Below, piece by piece: positions 11,263 through 20,497 of a DNA stretch of 64,000 bases; the stretch's first letter is position 1; each line of letters opens with the position of its first letter. Below the pieces are notes generated by a model. It saw nothing but the letters and a program-made list of their open reading frames with translations. It searched no databases and had not been told where the DNA came from. Source of the stretch: Citrobacter youngae. Its GTDB lineage: Bacteria; Pseudomonadota; Gammaproteobacteria; Enterobacterales; Enterobacteriaceae. Location of the stretch: positions 215,480-279,479 of the forward strand of contig NZ_RPOI01000005.1 of the NCBI RefSeq assembly GCF_003818115.1, read 5' to 3'. Both the position numbers and the translations under genes were made by a program.

Positions 11263-12684
11263 ATGAGTGAACATTTAGCGGTTGAGAATAAGCGGGGTCT
11301 TTCTCCGGCTGCACTACTGGTCGCCGGGGCCTTCTTTATGGAGTTCATCGATGGCACGGTGATTGCGACGGCCCTACCCGATATGGCAAAAAGTTTCGGC
11401 GTGCAGGCCGTTGATCTGAACATCGGCATCAGTGCTTATCTGATTACGCTGGCGGTTCTCATCCCTGCCAGTGGCTGGATTGCCGATCGTTTTGGTGCCC
11501 GAAAAGTATTTACCCTGGCACTGGCGATCTTTACCTTCGCCTCAGTCTTATGTGGACTCGCCACCAGCATTGAAGGCTTTGTGGCAATGCGCATTTTACA
11601 GGGTGTCGGGGGGGCACTGATGGTGCCGGTCGGCCGCCTCGCCGTTCTGCGTACCACGCCTAAACACCAGTTAATCACCGCAATCGCCACCCTGACCTGG
11701 CCTGCCTTAGTGGCCCCAATAATTGGCCCCCCCCTGGGCGGATTTATTACCAGTTACGCCAACTGGCGCTGGATCTTCTTCATTAATGTGCCGCTGGGGT
11801 TGCTGGCGATTGCGCTGGCGCTGCGTTTTATCCCGGATATTCATGATGACGAGCGACGCCCGTTCGATTTTCCCGGTTTTATTGCCACATCGGTCGCGAT
11901 GGTCAGTCTGGTATATGCGATGGAACTGCTGGGAACCCAACAGCCGCAGGGCTGGTTAACCGCGGGACTTCTGGCACTTGGAATAGCCACGTTCCTGTTT
12001 GCCCTGCATCATTTTCGCCAATCCGCATGGCCGATGATTCGTCTGGATGCCATGCGCGTGCCTACATTTCGTGTCACGATGTACGGAGGCTCGCTGTTTC
12101 GTGCCTCTATCAGCGCGGTACCCTTTCTGTTGCCACTGATGTTTCAGGTTGGGTTTGGTATGAATGCTTTCCATGCCGGTTCGCTGGTGTTGGCCGTGTT
12201 TGTTGGCAACCTAACGATTAAACCCGCTACTACGCCGTTAATACGCTGGTTAGGCTTTAAAAAGCTGCTGTTGATAAACGGTGCGCTTAATGTGCTGGCG
12301 CTATTGGCGTGTGCGCTGATCACGCCGCAAACTCCCGTATGGGTAATATTACTGGTGCTGTATCTGGGCGGCGTTTTTCGCTCAATTCAGTTTACCGGTG
12401 TCAGCACGTTGGCATTTGCGGATGTTCCTGCATCGCAGATGAGCTATGCCAATACGCTGTTTAGTACAGCGACGCAACTGGCTGTTGGATTAGGGATTTC
12501 GTTGGCGGCTATCGGGATCCGTATCGGGGATCAAGTGAGTGAATGGTTGTCACTGGGTGCGATACCCGGCATCAGTTTCCGGCTGGCATTCGTCGCTATC
12601 GCCATGATTTGCCTGATAGGAATGGTTGATACCCTGCGCCTTACCCGCGATGCGGGAAGCGCAGTGTCAAATAAGCGTCGATAA
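11263..12684 (+). CDS. MFS transporter, DHA2 family (MdtD-like exporter)
   Basis: This 473-residue inner-membrane protein is a drug:proton antiporter-2 type MFS carrier. Motifs seen are the N-terminal FMEFIDGTVIATALPDM (the D1 motif of DHA2 carriers), the loop GWIADRFGARKVF (motif A) and the GPPLGG turn (motif C) after the fifth helix. It looks like a paralogue of E. coli MdtD, which has 471 residues. Substrates cannot be predicted. It is absent from this place in E. coli K-12 and is inserted, with the RpiB-like gene, between yecJ and yecR. No regulator is adjacent. Confidence 0.85.
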   Translation: MSEHLAVENKRGLSPAALLVAGAFFMEFIDGTVIATALPDMAKSFGVQAVDLNIGISAYLITLAVLIPASGWIADRFGARKVFTLALAIFTFASVLCGLATSIEGFVAMRILQGVGGALMVPVGRLAVLRTTPKHQLITAIATLTWPALVAPIIGPPLGGFITSYANWRWIFFINVPLGLLAIALALRFIPDIHDDERRPFDFPGFIATSVAMVSLVYAMELLGTQQPQGWLTAGLLALGIATFLFALHHFRQSAWPMIRLDAMRVPTFRVTMYGGSLFRASISAVPFLLPLMFQVGFGMNAFHAGSLVLAVFVGNLTIKPATTPLIRWLGFKKLLLINGALNVLALLACALITPQTPVWVILLVLYLGGVFRSIQFTGVSTLAFADVPASQMSYANTLFSTATQLAVGLGISLAAIGIRIGDQVSEWLSLGAIPGISFRLAFVAIAMICLIGMVDTLRLTRDAGSAVSNKRR

Positions 12685-12717
12685 GCCCGATAGTTCGCGC
12701 CATCGGGCCAACCGGGT

Positions 12718-13356
12718 TTAGCCAATAACTTCACGGACAAAGGCTTCGATCGCTTTATCCTGACAGTTTTCAAAGAAACACTGCTGGAAACGTGGGCCTG
12801 AAACGGCGGTCTTCACCAGTTCAGGATCGATAGCGCGCAGGGTATCAAGATAATTTTCTTTTACTACTGCCGCTTTCACCTGGTTTAAAATCCCCGCATT
12901 ACGCACCTGCGGGTCTTTCCGCTCCGGCGGATAACCTTCACCATTACGACCGGTAAACGCTTTTTCAAACATATACCGGACGTTCAGTTCAGCCCCCCAG
13001 CCAAACCCTTTCGCAAAGGCCAGCGAGAACGCATTACCGTTGTTGATCTGCGCAAACAGGAACGCATCCGCGGGATCAAGGCAGTAGCCACACACCACGC
13101 CCGGGTGAATATTCAGTGACATCATGGCCCCCTGACCCGTACCGCAGCCCGTGACAACGAAATCAACCGCTTTTGAATTGAGCAGAATGCTGGCCATAAT
13201 CCCTAAATGGATGTAAGTCAGATGGTGATCATTTTCGTCGCTCATCCCGACGTTGAATACCGGAAAACCCTTTTCATCCGCGACAGACTTAAGCTCATGG
13301 TGAATGATCGCGTTTTTGCTTGCCTGGCTGTTTTCCATCATCAATGCAATTTTCAT
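12718..13356 (-). CDS. RpiB/LacA/LacB family sugar-phosphate isomerase
   Basis: The 212-residue protein has the RpiB/LacAB fold: an N-terminal MKIALMMENSQ strand and the VTGCGTGQGAMMSLN loop, where Cys71 matches the catalytic cysteine of RpiB and the glycines bind phosphate. It is longer than E. coli RpiB (149 residues) through a C-terminal extension. The ATG at 13356 is chosen because AGGAG lies just upstream; a frame start at 13401 adds 15 residues that do not fit. It is likely an aldose-ketose isomerase of a pentose or hexose phosphate, but the substrate is unknown. It is convergent with the MFS gene. Confidence 0.85.
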   Translation of the reverse strand: MKIALMMENSQASKNAIIHHELKSVADEKGFPVFNVGMSDENDHHLTYIHLGIMASILLNSKAVDFVVTGCGTGQGAMMSLNIHPGVVCGYCLDPADAFLFAQINNGNAFSLAFAKGFGWGAELNVRYMFEKAFTGRNGEGYPPERKDPQVRNAGILNQVKAAVVKENYLDTLRAIDPELVKTAVSGPRFQQCFFENCQDKAIEAFVREVIG

Positions 13357-13625
13357 TGTGTATTCTCCTGAATGCGTCGCGGGGGGCCCGCCGTAAGTCA
13401 TGACATTTCAGCCACATTACTATTTAGCAAATCAGCTTTCAAATTTTATGAAATTAAGTTTCATAAAATATCGAGATGCTCACGGTTTTTACGCCAGCCT
13501 TCAGAATTGACTCATAAACAGGGGGTCGTTGCGATTAATCACAGGTGATCTTCTGGCTATTCAGGCCATTGATTAGCCGTGATGTATGTCAGGATAGCGT
13601 ATCACCGATTTTTCAGAGCGATTTC

Positions 13626-13961
13626 ATGAAGACCTTTATTCTTGCCCTCTTACCGCTCATGCTGACGGGATGCACCATCACCAGACAGGCTCAGGTCAGC
13701 GAAGCCAGCAGCATTACCGGCGTGGTTCGTCTGACTTACAACCAGGCCATGCTACAAACAGCACGTACCGACGACTATGTTGCTCAGGGAACGGCGACAA
13801 AAGCATGTCAGCGCATGGGTTATGCCAGTGCAGTCGGATTTGGCCAGCCGGTTGCGACCTGCAGCGTTTATGCGGGTTCTCTGTGTTTGAATACCAAAAT
13901 CACGCTGTCCTGGCAGTGTCACGGTGTTGCCGTACCACAAACTTCCACTTTCCATTATTAA
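13626..13961 (+). CDS. yecR: YecR, lipoprotein of the flagellar regulon
   Basis: YecR is a small lipoprotein. The ATG at 13626 gives 111 residues with a signal ending in the lipobox LTGC (Cys16), and a GAGCG ribosome site lies upstream. The body carries a set of cysteines (KACQRMG, ATCSVY, SLCLN, WQCHG) typical of E. coli YecR. In E. coli yecR belongs to the FlhDC regulon and its role is unknown. I could not find a clear sigma-28 promoter upstream. It lies before ftnA in the E. coli order. Confidence 0.9.
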   Translation: MKTFILALLPLMLTGCTITRQAQVSEASSITGVVRLTYNQAMLQTARTDDYVAQGTATKACQRMGYASAVGFGQPVATCSVYAGSLCLNTKITLSWQCHGVAVPQTSTFHY

Positions 13962-14153
13962 TCATTCCGACCAGCACATCTGCTGGTCATCTATTCTATT
14001 TTTATTTATATCATCAATTTAATAGCGTTAATGCGTTTTATTCCCATTCGCATTTTTAATAAATAAATTTATTATTTTACCTTTTGCAAATAATTAAATA
14101 ACAAATTATAGTGGCGCCACGTCAATATATAATAACGTTCGTGGAGCAGAACC

Positions 14154-14651
14154 ATGCTGAAAACAGAAATGATCGACAAACTGAATGAGCAAATGAATCT
14201 TGAATTATATTCATCCCTGCTCTACCAACAGATGAGTGCGTGGTGCAGCTATCACAGCTTCGAAGGTGCCGCCGCGTTTCTGCGTCGCCACGCCCAGGAA
14301 GAAATGACGCACATGCAGCGTCTGTTCGATTACCTGACGGATACCGGCAGCCTGCCGCGTATTAATACTGTTTCTTCACCGTTTGCAGAATATGCGTCCC
14401 TGGATGAGCTGTTCCGTGTAACCTATGAGCACGAACAATTGATCACGCAGAAAATTAATGAACTGGCGCATGCGGCAATGACCCACCAGGATTATCCGAC
14501 CTTTAATTTCCTGCAATGGTATGTTGCTGAGCAGCACGAAGAAGAGAAGTTATTTAAATCTGTCATCGATAAGTTATCGCTGGCCGGTAAAAGTGGCGAA
14601 GGTCTTTATTTCATCGATAAAGAACTGGCAACCCTTGATACACAGAATTAA
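14154..14651 (+). CDS. ftnA: FtnA, ferritin (iron storage)
   Basis: FtnA is the main ferritin and stores iron as a 24-subunit shell. The 165 residues match E. coli in length. The ferroxidase residues Glu17, Glu50, His53, Glu94 and Gln127 are all present, in contrast to FtnB. A GGAG motif precedes the ATG. In E. coli it is induced by iron through Fur. A stem-loop follows its stop codon. Confidence 0.97.
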   Translation: MLKTEMIDKLNEQMNLELYSSLLYQQMSAWCSYHSFEGAAAFLRRHAQEEMTHMQRLFDYLTDTGSLPRINTVSSPFAEYASLDELFRVTYEHEQLITQKINELAHAAMTHQDYPTFNFLQWYVAEQHEEEKLFKSVIDKLSLAGKSGEGLYFIDKELATLDTQN

Positions 14652-14661
14652 TGTTGTTGGG

Positions 14662-14686
14662 TAACGGTGGCTGTTTGCCACCGTTA
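14662..14686. terminator. Stem-loop between ftnA and yecH
   Basis: Ten-base arms (14662-14671 and 14677-14686) pair perfectly around TGTTT. The stem lies between two convergent genes and could end both transcripts. Following T-runs are short, so termination strength is uncertain. Confidence 0.6.
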
Positions 14687-14696
14687 TTCGAGAATC

Positions 14697-14936
14697 TTAG
14701 TGACGGCAGATCTTGCTTTCATGCGTAGAGAAGCCGTCTTCTTTGGCAATAAACTTCCCCTTCGCCGCTAAAAACGCGACCAGCTCACCCGCCGTCATGC
14801 CTTCTGCTGAACAGGTGTGAAAACGTGCCTGCTCACCAAAACGCGCGGTAATTGCCGCCTCAAGGCTGGCATGTGAATACTGCTCACCAGATTCAATCAT
14901 CATGTTGAGCACCTCGTGACCGTGAATAGATTCCAT
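14697..14936 (-). CDS. yecH: YecH, small metal-binding family protein (DUF2492)
   Basis: The 79 residues match E. coli YecH in length and position. Cysteine and histidine residues near FHTCSAEGM and the C-terminal SKICRH could bind metal, which gives the family its name. Its function is unknown. The ATG has GAGG close upstream. It is convergent with ftnA. Confidence 0.9.
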   Translation of the reverse strand: MESIHGHEVLNMMIESGEQYSHASLEAAITARFGEQARFHTCSAEGMTAGELVAFLAAKGKFIAKEDGFSTHESKICRH

Positions 14937-15061
14937 ACTACCTCCTCAATAAAGCCCGTAGCCTAATGTGAACCGTACAACGCTGCTTTGCGCTAACGCA
15001 GGTTTATGCGGGCAGAGAGCAGATAAATATTATTTTTAATACATCTTAATCCCCAAACATC

Positions 15062-15102
15062 TGTAAACATTAATATACAGCATTTGTAACGGTGATTTGA
15101 CG
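15062..15102 (+). promoter_or_regulatory. TyrR boxes and promoter of tyrP
   Basis: A near-consensus TyrR box, TGTAAA, six bases, TATACA, lies at 15062-15079. A weaker box (TGTAAC, six bases, TTGACG) follows at 15085-15102, and its right half is a good -35 hexamer. Tandem strong and weak boxes overlapping the promoter are the known arrangement at E. coli tyrP, repressed with tyrosine and activated with phenylalanine. Confidence 0.75.
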
Positions 15103-15170
15103 AAAATAGCGTTATGCCTTAACCTGCGCCGCAGATATAACCGTTGATTATCTCTGGGACAGAGGAAAGC

Positions 15171-16382
15171 GTGAAAAACAGAACCCTGGGTAGTATTTTT
15201 ATCGTGGCGGGAACCACGATTGGTGCCGGTATGTTGGCAATGCCGCTGGCGGCGGCAGGCGTGGGGTTTAGCGTCACGCTGGTGTTGTTGGTTGGGTTAT
15301 GGGCCCTGATGTGCTACACCGCGCTGTTGCTACTTGAAGTGTACCAGCATGTACCGGCAGACACCGGGCTTGGCACACTGGCAAAACGCTATCTGGGTCG
15401 ATACGGGCAGTGGGTAACGGGCTTTAGCATGATGTTCTTGATGTATGCCCTGACCGCCGCCTACATCAGTGGTGCAGGCGAGCTGCTGGCCTCCAGCATC
15501 AGCGACTGGACCGGAACCAGCATCTCGCCCACCACAGGCGTATTGCTGTTCACCTTTGTTGCCGGTGGCGTGGTATGCGTCGGGACTTCACTGGTTGATT
15601 TATTCAATCGTCTGTTGTTCAGCGCCAAAATCATCTTCCTGGTGGTAATGCTCGCGCTGTTGATGCCGCATATTCATAAGGTGAACTTGCTTACCCTGCC
15701 GCTTCAACAAGGCCTGGCGCTTTCCGCGATCCCGGTTATTTTTACCTCATTTGGTTTTCACGGTAGCGTGCCCAGCATCGTCAGCTATATGAACGGCAAC
15801 ATCCGTAAACTACGCTGGGTGTTTATCAGCGGTAGCGCCATCCCGTTAGTAGCCTATATTTTCTGGCAACTGGCCACGCTCGGTAGCATTAACTCGTCAA
15901 CATTTATGGGACTTTTAGCCAATCACGCTGGCTTAAACGGTTTGTTACAGGCATTACGTGAAGTCGTGGCTTCGCCGCACGTCGAACTGGCGGTGCATCT
16001 GTTTGCCGACCTCGCACTGGCAACCTCTTTCCTCGGTGTCGCACTGGGGTTATTTGATTACCTGGCAGATCTCTTTCAACGCCGTAATACTGTGGCCGGC
16101 AGAATGCAAACTGGCGTCGTGACGTTCCTGCCACCGCTGGCATTTGCTCTTTTCTATCCGCGAGGTTTTGTCATGGCGCTGGGATATGCAGGCGTTGCTC
16201 TGGCCGTTTTGGCTCTGTTGATCCCCTCCATGCTGGCCTGGCGGAGCAGAAAGCACAATCCACAGGCAAACTACCGCGTAGCCGGCGGTGCTCCGGCGCT
16301 GGCACTGGTATTTCTGTGCGGCATTGTGGTGATAGCAGTACAGTTTTCTATTGCAGCAGGATTACTACCAGAAGTGGGTTAA
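15171..16382 (+). CDS. tyrP: TyrP, tyrosine-specific permease
   Basis: TyrP imports tyrosine by proton symport across the inner membrane. The GTG at 15171, preceded by AGAGGAAA, gives 403 residues, the E. coli length. The N-terminus (VKNRTLGS) agrees with it. The hydroxy/aromatic amino acid permease signature [14 protein letters not shown] is in the first membrane helix. About 11 helices are evident. TyrR boxes upstream indicate TyrR control, and a terminator follows the stop codon. Confidence 0.96.
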   Translation: MKNRTLGSIFIVAGTTIGAGMLAMPLAAAGVGFSVTLVLLVGLWALMCYTALLLLEVYQHVPADTGLGTLAKRYLGRYGQWVTGFSMMFLMYALTAAYISGAGELLASSISDWTGTSISPTTGVLLFTFVAGGVVCVGTSLVDLFNRLLFSAKIIFLVVMLALLMPHIHKVNLLTLPLQQGLALSAIPVIFTSFGFHGSVPSIVSYMNGNIRKLRWVFISGSAIPLVAYIFWQLATLGSINSSTFMGLLANHAGLNGLLQALREVVASPHVELAVHLFADLALATSFLGVALGLFDYLADLFQRRNTVAGRMQTGVVTFLPPLAFALFYPRGFVMALGYAGVALAVLALLIPSMLAWRSRKHNPQANYRVAGGAPALALVFLCGIVVIAVQFSIAAGLLPEVG

Positions 16383-16385
16383 AAC

Positions 16386-16410
16386 AAAGGGGCTTTCGCC
16401 CCTTTCTGTT
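16386..16410 (+). terminator. Terminator of tyrP
   Basis: Perfect eight-base arms (16386-16393 and 16398-16405) pair around a TTTC loop and are followed by a T-rich tail. The tail just overlaps the 3' end of convergent yecA. Confidence 0.8.
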
Positions 16411-17074
16411 AATGCAAACAGCACTGCTTATATTTCTTGCCGCTGCCACAGGGACAAGGGTCATTGCGCCCTACTTTGGCATCCACTTTCACCGGTACTT
16501 TGACTGGCGTTTCCTGAGGATGCGCCATCCAGTAAGCATGCAGGTCCAGCGCAGCCAGGCGGATGGCATCGACGCTCGCTTCAAATGCCTCTGGCGTCAG
16601 TTTCTCTACCACCTCGAAGTTTTCTTCTGTCCCGTGTAGCGCAATAGCATCGAGAGCGGGTTTCAGTGAATCAGGTAGCGTTGACCAATCCGACAACGCG
16701 ACGCCTCGCATATAGCCAAAGCACCACTCTTCTACAATAGTCAGCTCATGCTCTTCAATTTCCCGCAGGCCGAACAGCGGTTCAAACTGCTCCGGGAACT
16801 CATCCAGACGATCGGCCGTATCCGCCATATGCTGGAACGCCAGATTCATAAAACGCGCCATTTCTTTTTCGGAGGACCAGCGCGGAACATACTGTGCACC
16901 GCCCCAGATAGCGACCAGCCACTGCTCCGGCTCGATCTCATACGGTGAACTGAGCACCGCCGTCAGTAAGCCATCCAGCTCTGACACATCCAGAATAGAC
17001 TTGTCCGTATTGTACTTAGTCAGCACATCATCCAGCCATTCCAGCTCGCTCTCGTTTAGTGGTCCCGTTTTCAT
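16409..17074 (-). CDS. yecA: YecA, UPF0149 family protein with SEC-C zinc motif
   Basis: YecA has 221 residues as in E. coli. The first about 190 are a UPF0149/YgfB-like helical domain. The last about 20 form a SEC-C metal-binding motif ([16 protein letters not shown]), as in the SecA tail. In E. coli YecA binds ribosomes and is thought to assist nascent chains. It is convergent with tyrP and marks the last backbone gene before the accessory block. Confidence 0.95.
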   Translation of the reverse strand: MKTGPLNESELEWLDDVLTKYNTDKSILDVSELDGLLTAVLSSPYEIEPEQWLVAIWGGAQYVPRWSSEKEMARFMNLAFQHMADTADRLDEFPEQFEPLFGLREIEEHELTIVEEWCFGYMRGVALSDWSTLPDSLKPALDAIALHGTEENFEVVEKLTPEAFEASVDAIRLAALDLHAYWMAHPQETPVKVPVKVDAKVGRNDPCPCGSGKKYKQCCLH

Positions 17075-17257
17075 AACGCTTTTCCTTAGTAAAAATTCTT
17101 GCCTGTGATTATCTTACATGGCTGGTGGGATAGCAGATCCAAATGGGCATGAGCGGCTTACAGGTACCGCCAATTCAGGTTAACAGGAAACGAGGGGAAT
17201 TCCGGTAGTTAACGCACAAAAGGGAGCATCAGCCGCCGGGCATCATACGCGGAAAAC

Positions 17258-17283
17258 AGAACAAAACCACCCGAAGGTGGTTT
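17258..17283 (-). terminator. Terminator of the transglutaminase-merT-merP operon
   Basis: Eight-base arms AAACCACC and GGTGGTTT pair around a four-base loop at 17264-17283. A T-rich tail follows on the minus strand. It overlaps the merP-like stop codon, showing that this gene ends the transcript. Confidence 0.8.
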
Positions 17284-17563
17284 ATTGTGGCTCAATACGG
17301 TTCAACGTTGCGGTATATCCCGTTTTCGCCACCGCGTTAAGTAGCGTATCGGTAGAAAATCCCTCCGGGACGATAGCCTCTGCCTGCCGGGTCTTGAGCG
17401 AAGATTTGGCTTTAATCACCCCATCAGTTTCACGTAACGCCTGATTGACCGAAATGACACATAACGAGCAGGTCATATTTTGGATATCCAGCACCACTTT
17501 CTGATTGGCAGCCTGAGTCCACAATGGCAACAGCAAACATGCGATTAACGTAATAATCTTCAC
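17282..17563 (-). CDS. MerP-like periplasmic heavy-metal-associated protein
   Basis: The 93 residues hold a signal peptide (about 18 residues, ending TQAA) and one HMA domain. The metal site reads NMTCSLC, with Cys32 and Cys35, the GMTCxxC motif of MerP and copper chaperones with Asn for Gly. The GTG start overlaps the merT-like stop (GTGA), so translation is coupled. MerP normally passes mercuric ions to MerT. No merR, merA or other mer gene is near, so the real ligand and even the metal are open. Confidence 0.8.
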   Translation of the reverse strand: MKIITLIACLLLPLWTQAANQKVVLDIQNMTCSLCVISVNQALRETDGVIKAKSSLKTRQAEAIVPEGFSTDTLLNAVAKTGYTATLNRIEPQ

Positions 17564-17916
17564 TCAAACACCTCATAAAACCAGGCCACGATCGTGGGGT
17601 AAAACAACACGGGCAGAATCAGCGCCAACGCACACCAGTAAAGAACGCGCGCTTGCTTCAGGGACAGCCATCCGGAACACCATAGCTTTTTAGAAAAGTA
17701 GAGTCGCCAGAAAACGCGTAATAATAGCCCTAAGGACAGCAACATCAGAGGAACGCGCAGAAACTCAAACTGAGTGAACACGGCAAAGCTCGCCGCCGAA
17801 ATACCAAACAGCAGATACAGCAGCGGTCCGACGCAACATAAGCCAGCCGTGACGGCAGCCGCGGCGGCCGTCAGCAGGGTCAATCCCGCCCCTTTAGCGT
17901 TGTTCTGTTGCGACAT
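17560..17916 (-). CDS. MerT-like inner-membrane metal transporter
   Basis: This 118-residue protein has three predicted membrane segments. The first carries the vicinal pair Cys27-Cys28 followed by VGPLLY, the MerT hallmark. A further Cys80 lies in the loop after the second segment. I chose the ATG at 17916 (MSQQNNAKG) because the MerT family starts there; a frame start at 17961 would lengthen the overlap. It overlaps the end of the transglutaminase gene by 23 bases and the merP-like start by 4. The pair may move a soft metal or a thiol-reactive compound inwards (inference). Confidence 0.8.
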   Translation of the reverse strand: MSQQNNAKGAGLTLLTAAAAAVTAGLCCVGPLLYLLFGISAASFAVFTQFEFLRVPLMLLSLGLLLRVFWRLYFSKKLWCSGWLSLKQARVLYWCALALILPVLFYPTIVAWFYEVFE

Positions 17917-19036
17917 AGTGGTAAGAGAACGCTTTCGGGTCATAGAAATTGATGGGGTCACCGTCTACTTCAGCATAAGGATAACCAAAGTTGTTCATCG
18001 CTCCCTGCTCAGTAGCTGGGTACAGTTCAAAGTCACGACCATAGTTGAAGCCAACCCAGTTCATTTCCCAGTTGCCAAACAGATAGGTATTCACTGCCTG
18101 GACGTCCGCATCCTGATGCGTTTTTTTCTCCGCCAGACGCATTTTGGTCACATCGGCCGGATCGCATGGTAACCAACCGTAACCCGCCAGGTAGAACTCC
18201 GCACGGCAGTGCTGTCCCCCGCTAACATCAGCAACACCTGCACTGTCGGCTTTGCCAAATGCGCTTTTTGAGTAGCGCTCCAGCTTGCTTGCTTTCCCCA
18301 GACGAATCCCGAACAATTCACGTGCAGGAATGCCGCTGGCTCGGGCCAGGGCGACAAAAACTGAGCTCATGTCGGTGCATTTGCCCTTGAGCTTTCCGCT
18401 TTTCAAAATCTCCGCGACATCCCCAGTTCCGCAGCCGATAACGTCATTATCACGCTCCATATGACTGCTCACCCACTCGTATATCAGGCGAGCTTTTTTC
18501 AGCGGATCTTGTTCATTACCGGTAATTTTACGCGCCGTTTCCAGGACCTGCCCATCAATCGGTGTGTGCGTTGTTGGCAGCAGATACGGTTTTACATCCA
18601 GCGGATACGTAATCTGTTCCGGTGCTTGCCAGTTTTTTAGCGCGTCATGTTGCAGTGGTTCCCAATCGGCTGTCTCAATGTCGAGATCAACCTTGATCAG
18701 CAGTTCTCCCTGCGAGTCAGGCCAACTGGCAAACAACGTTTTCGCGCCATAAGCATTGTTGGTTGTGACGTACGCCTGTTTATAATTGCCGCTAAAAGCA
18801 AGATTCGTCATTTGCTGGAATGCGGTATCGACCGGCAAAGGGATCCACAACTTCACGACACCATTCGACCCCTTTGGTGGGTTGAGCTTATACGTTTGCG
18901 ATAGCACAAAGCGCCGACGTGCCACCGGCACGATTGCAGGCTCAGCAGCCTGGACCGTGCGGCTAACAATCGAAGGGCCGACTATACCGGCGGCGGAAAG
19001 GAGAACGCTATTTTTGAGAAATTGTCGACGTTGCAT
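17894..19036 (-). CDS. Exported transglutaminase-like protein (Tat signal)
   Basis: The 380-residue protein starts MQRRQFLKN, a twin-arginine signal followed by a hydrophobic stretch and a cleavage-like VQAAEP, so it is probably exported folded. Residues about 160-300 are a transglutaminase-like core: Cys220 in GKCTDMSSVF, His276 in GQHCRAEF and Asp292 in WLPCDPAD form the triad. An N-terminal beta domain precedes it. Such proteins act as proteases, peptide hydrolases or cross-linkers; the substrate here is unknown. It is the first gene of a three-gene operon with MerT-like and MerP-like genes, joined by overlaps. None of these is found here in E. coli K-12. Confidence 0.8.
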   Translation of the reverse strand: MQRRQFLKNSVLLSAAGIVGPSIVSRTVQAAEPAIVPVARRRFVLSQTYKLNPPKGSNGVVKLWIPLPVDTAFQQMTNLAFSGNYKQAYVTTNNAYGAKTLFASWPDSQGELLIKVDLDIETADWEPLQHDALKNWQAPEQITYPLDVKPYLLPTTHTPIDGQVLETARKITGNEQDPLKKARLIYEWVSSHMERDNDVIGCGTGDVAEILKSGKLKGKCTDMSSVFVALARASGIPARELFGIRLGKASKLERYSKSAFGKADSAGVADVSGGQHCRAEFYLAGYGWLPCDPADVTKMRLAEKKTHQDADVQAVNTYLFGNWEMNWVGFNYGRDFELYPATEQGAMNNFGYPYAEVDGDPINFYDPKAFSYHYVATEQR

Positions 19037-19356
19037 TGCTGTCTGTCCATGTTATGAGAGTTGAGCGGCGGCTGAATAACAAACCGTAGGCGATCATCAC
19101 AGCAGACAGACGCTTCCATAAAAAGGCGAGTCGATGGAGGTTATTCATCAATAACAGACCTGTTAACTGTGAATGAAATAAGAAACTACGTGGTCGCCAT
19201 TAAGCCACTTACCGGCGAGAAAGTACAGTAATGGCGGCATGAAGATCCCTCATTCTCATTAAGGAAAGACCGCCGAAAACCTGTCTATATTTAAACGCAG
19301 GCACTTCCACATGTAGTCCTCCGCTTTCATGTTTCATACACTGAGGGGAAGTCAAA
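19037..19356. other. Divergent intergenic region, transglutaminase / patatin
   Basis: These 320 bases lie between two divergent genes and must carry both promoters. I see no recognisable operator, repeat or RNA gene. Confidence 0.5.
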
Positions 19357-20376
19357 ATGGCGATGAGAATACTGTCTATTGATGGCGGTGGCATCAGAGG
19401 CATCCTGCCAGGTATGCTATTAGTCGCACTGGAGAAAAAGTTACAAGAAAGAGCAAAAAAGCCAACAGCAAGAATCGCTGATTATTTCGATTTAGTTGCA
19501 GGCACCAGTACTGGTGCCATCCTCTGTTCTGCCTATGTGTGTCCCGACGCGACAGGAAACCCCAAATTTTCCGCACAGGAAGCCGTCAACTTCTATCTTC
19601 AGGACGGCGATGAGATTTTTGACGTCGGCATTTGGAAAAACATCACTTCATTAGGCGGTGTCAGTGATGAAAAATACTCGGCAACGGAACTGGAGCGAGT
19701 ATTAAAAACAGCCTTCGGTGATACAAAACTGAGTGAATTATTAAAACCAACCTGCTTTGTTGCTTATGATGTCAGCAGTCGTCTTCCTGTGATCTTCAAA
19801 CAACACTCTGCCGTAGCCAAAAAACGGGATTTTCTGGTCAGAGATGTTTTACGTGGTACCTCCGCGGCACCAACGTACTTCGAAGCAGCGCGTATTTACT
19901 CACTTCCCCCATTGCCGCAAAAGTATGTCCTGGTCGATGGTGGTGTCGTGGCGAACGATCCAGCACTGTGTGCCTATTCCGAGGCGATTAAGTTTTCAAA
20001 CGTCGCTGGCATCAAAGACATGATCATTGTCTCTCTGGGTACCGGTAAAAAGCTGCAGGGTTATTCATATTCAGAGGTTAAAGACTGGGGACCTTTTGGC
20101 TGGGCGAAACCCGCTATCGATATCGCGCTCGAAGGCGGTCCGCAGATGACTGCCTACTATTTACAACAAATCGCCTCAACGGTAAAAAACGCGAATTATT
20201 ACAGGCTTCAACCCGAATTATATGGTGCCGATCCAACGCTGGATAACGCATCGCGAGAGAATTTAGAACGGCTGCATAACGCAGGACTGCAAAATGCAGC
20301 GGAATTCGACAAGACGTTAAATGAAATTGCCGCATTGTTAGTTAGCAACGGCGGGATTTTTAACTTTCAGGGATAA
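19357..20376 (+). CDS. Patatin-like phospholipase
   Basis: The 339-residue protein has all patatin marks: the oxyanion motif DGGGIRG (residues 9-15), the nucleophile elbow GTSTG with Ser51 and the DGG triad with Asp194. Such enzymes cleave acyl chains from phospholipids or other lipids. There is no signal peptide, so it is likely cytoplasmic. AGGGGAAG lies before the ATG. CBASS effectors (CapV) share this fold, but no cyclase or other defence gene is adjacent. It reads away from the transglutaminase operon and appears to be a single-gene unit of the accessory block. Confidence 0.88.
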   Translation: MAMRILSIDGGGIRGILPGMLLVALEKKLQERAKKPTARIADYFDLVAGTSTGAILCSAYVCPDATGNPKFSAQEAVNFYLQDGDEIFDVGIWKNITSLGGVSDEKYSATELERVLKTAFGDTKLSELLKPTCFVAYDVSSRLPVIFKQHSAVAKKRDFLVRDVLRGTSAAPTYFEAARIYSLPPLPQKYVLVDGGVVANDPALCAYSEAIKFSNVAGIKDMIIVSLGTGKKLQGYSYSEVKDWGPFGWAKPAIDIALEGGPQMTAYYLQQIASTVKNANYYRLQPELYGADPTLDNASRENLERLHNAGLQNAAEFDKTLNEIAALLVSNGGIFNFQG

Positions 20377-20497
20377 AACAGCCCCTGAGAACAGAGAACT
20401 AAAACCTATCCTGGCAGACGTCATTGGCGCAAACAGTTTGAGCACTGCCCAGCGGCGAAATGGCAAGCAAAATAGCCCTGATGGGATAGGTTCTGAA

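Noticed and set aside
13446..13510. AzuC-like small gene upstream of yecR
   Set aside because: A 20-codon frame starts MKL like AzuC but the remaining residues do not fit and no ribosome site is seen.
17282..17916. Mercury resistance operon
   Set aside because: Only MerT-like and MerP-like genes are present; merR, merA and a mer operator are lacking, and the genes are coupled to a transglutaminase.
19357..20376. CBASS defence system
   Set aside because: The patatin has no adjacent nucleotide cyclase, Cap2/Cap3 or other defence gene.
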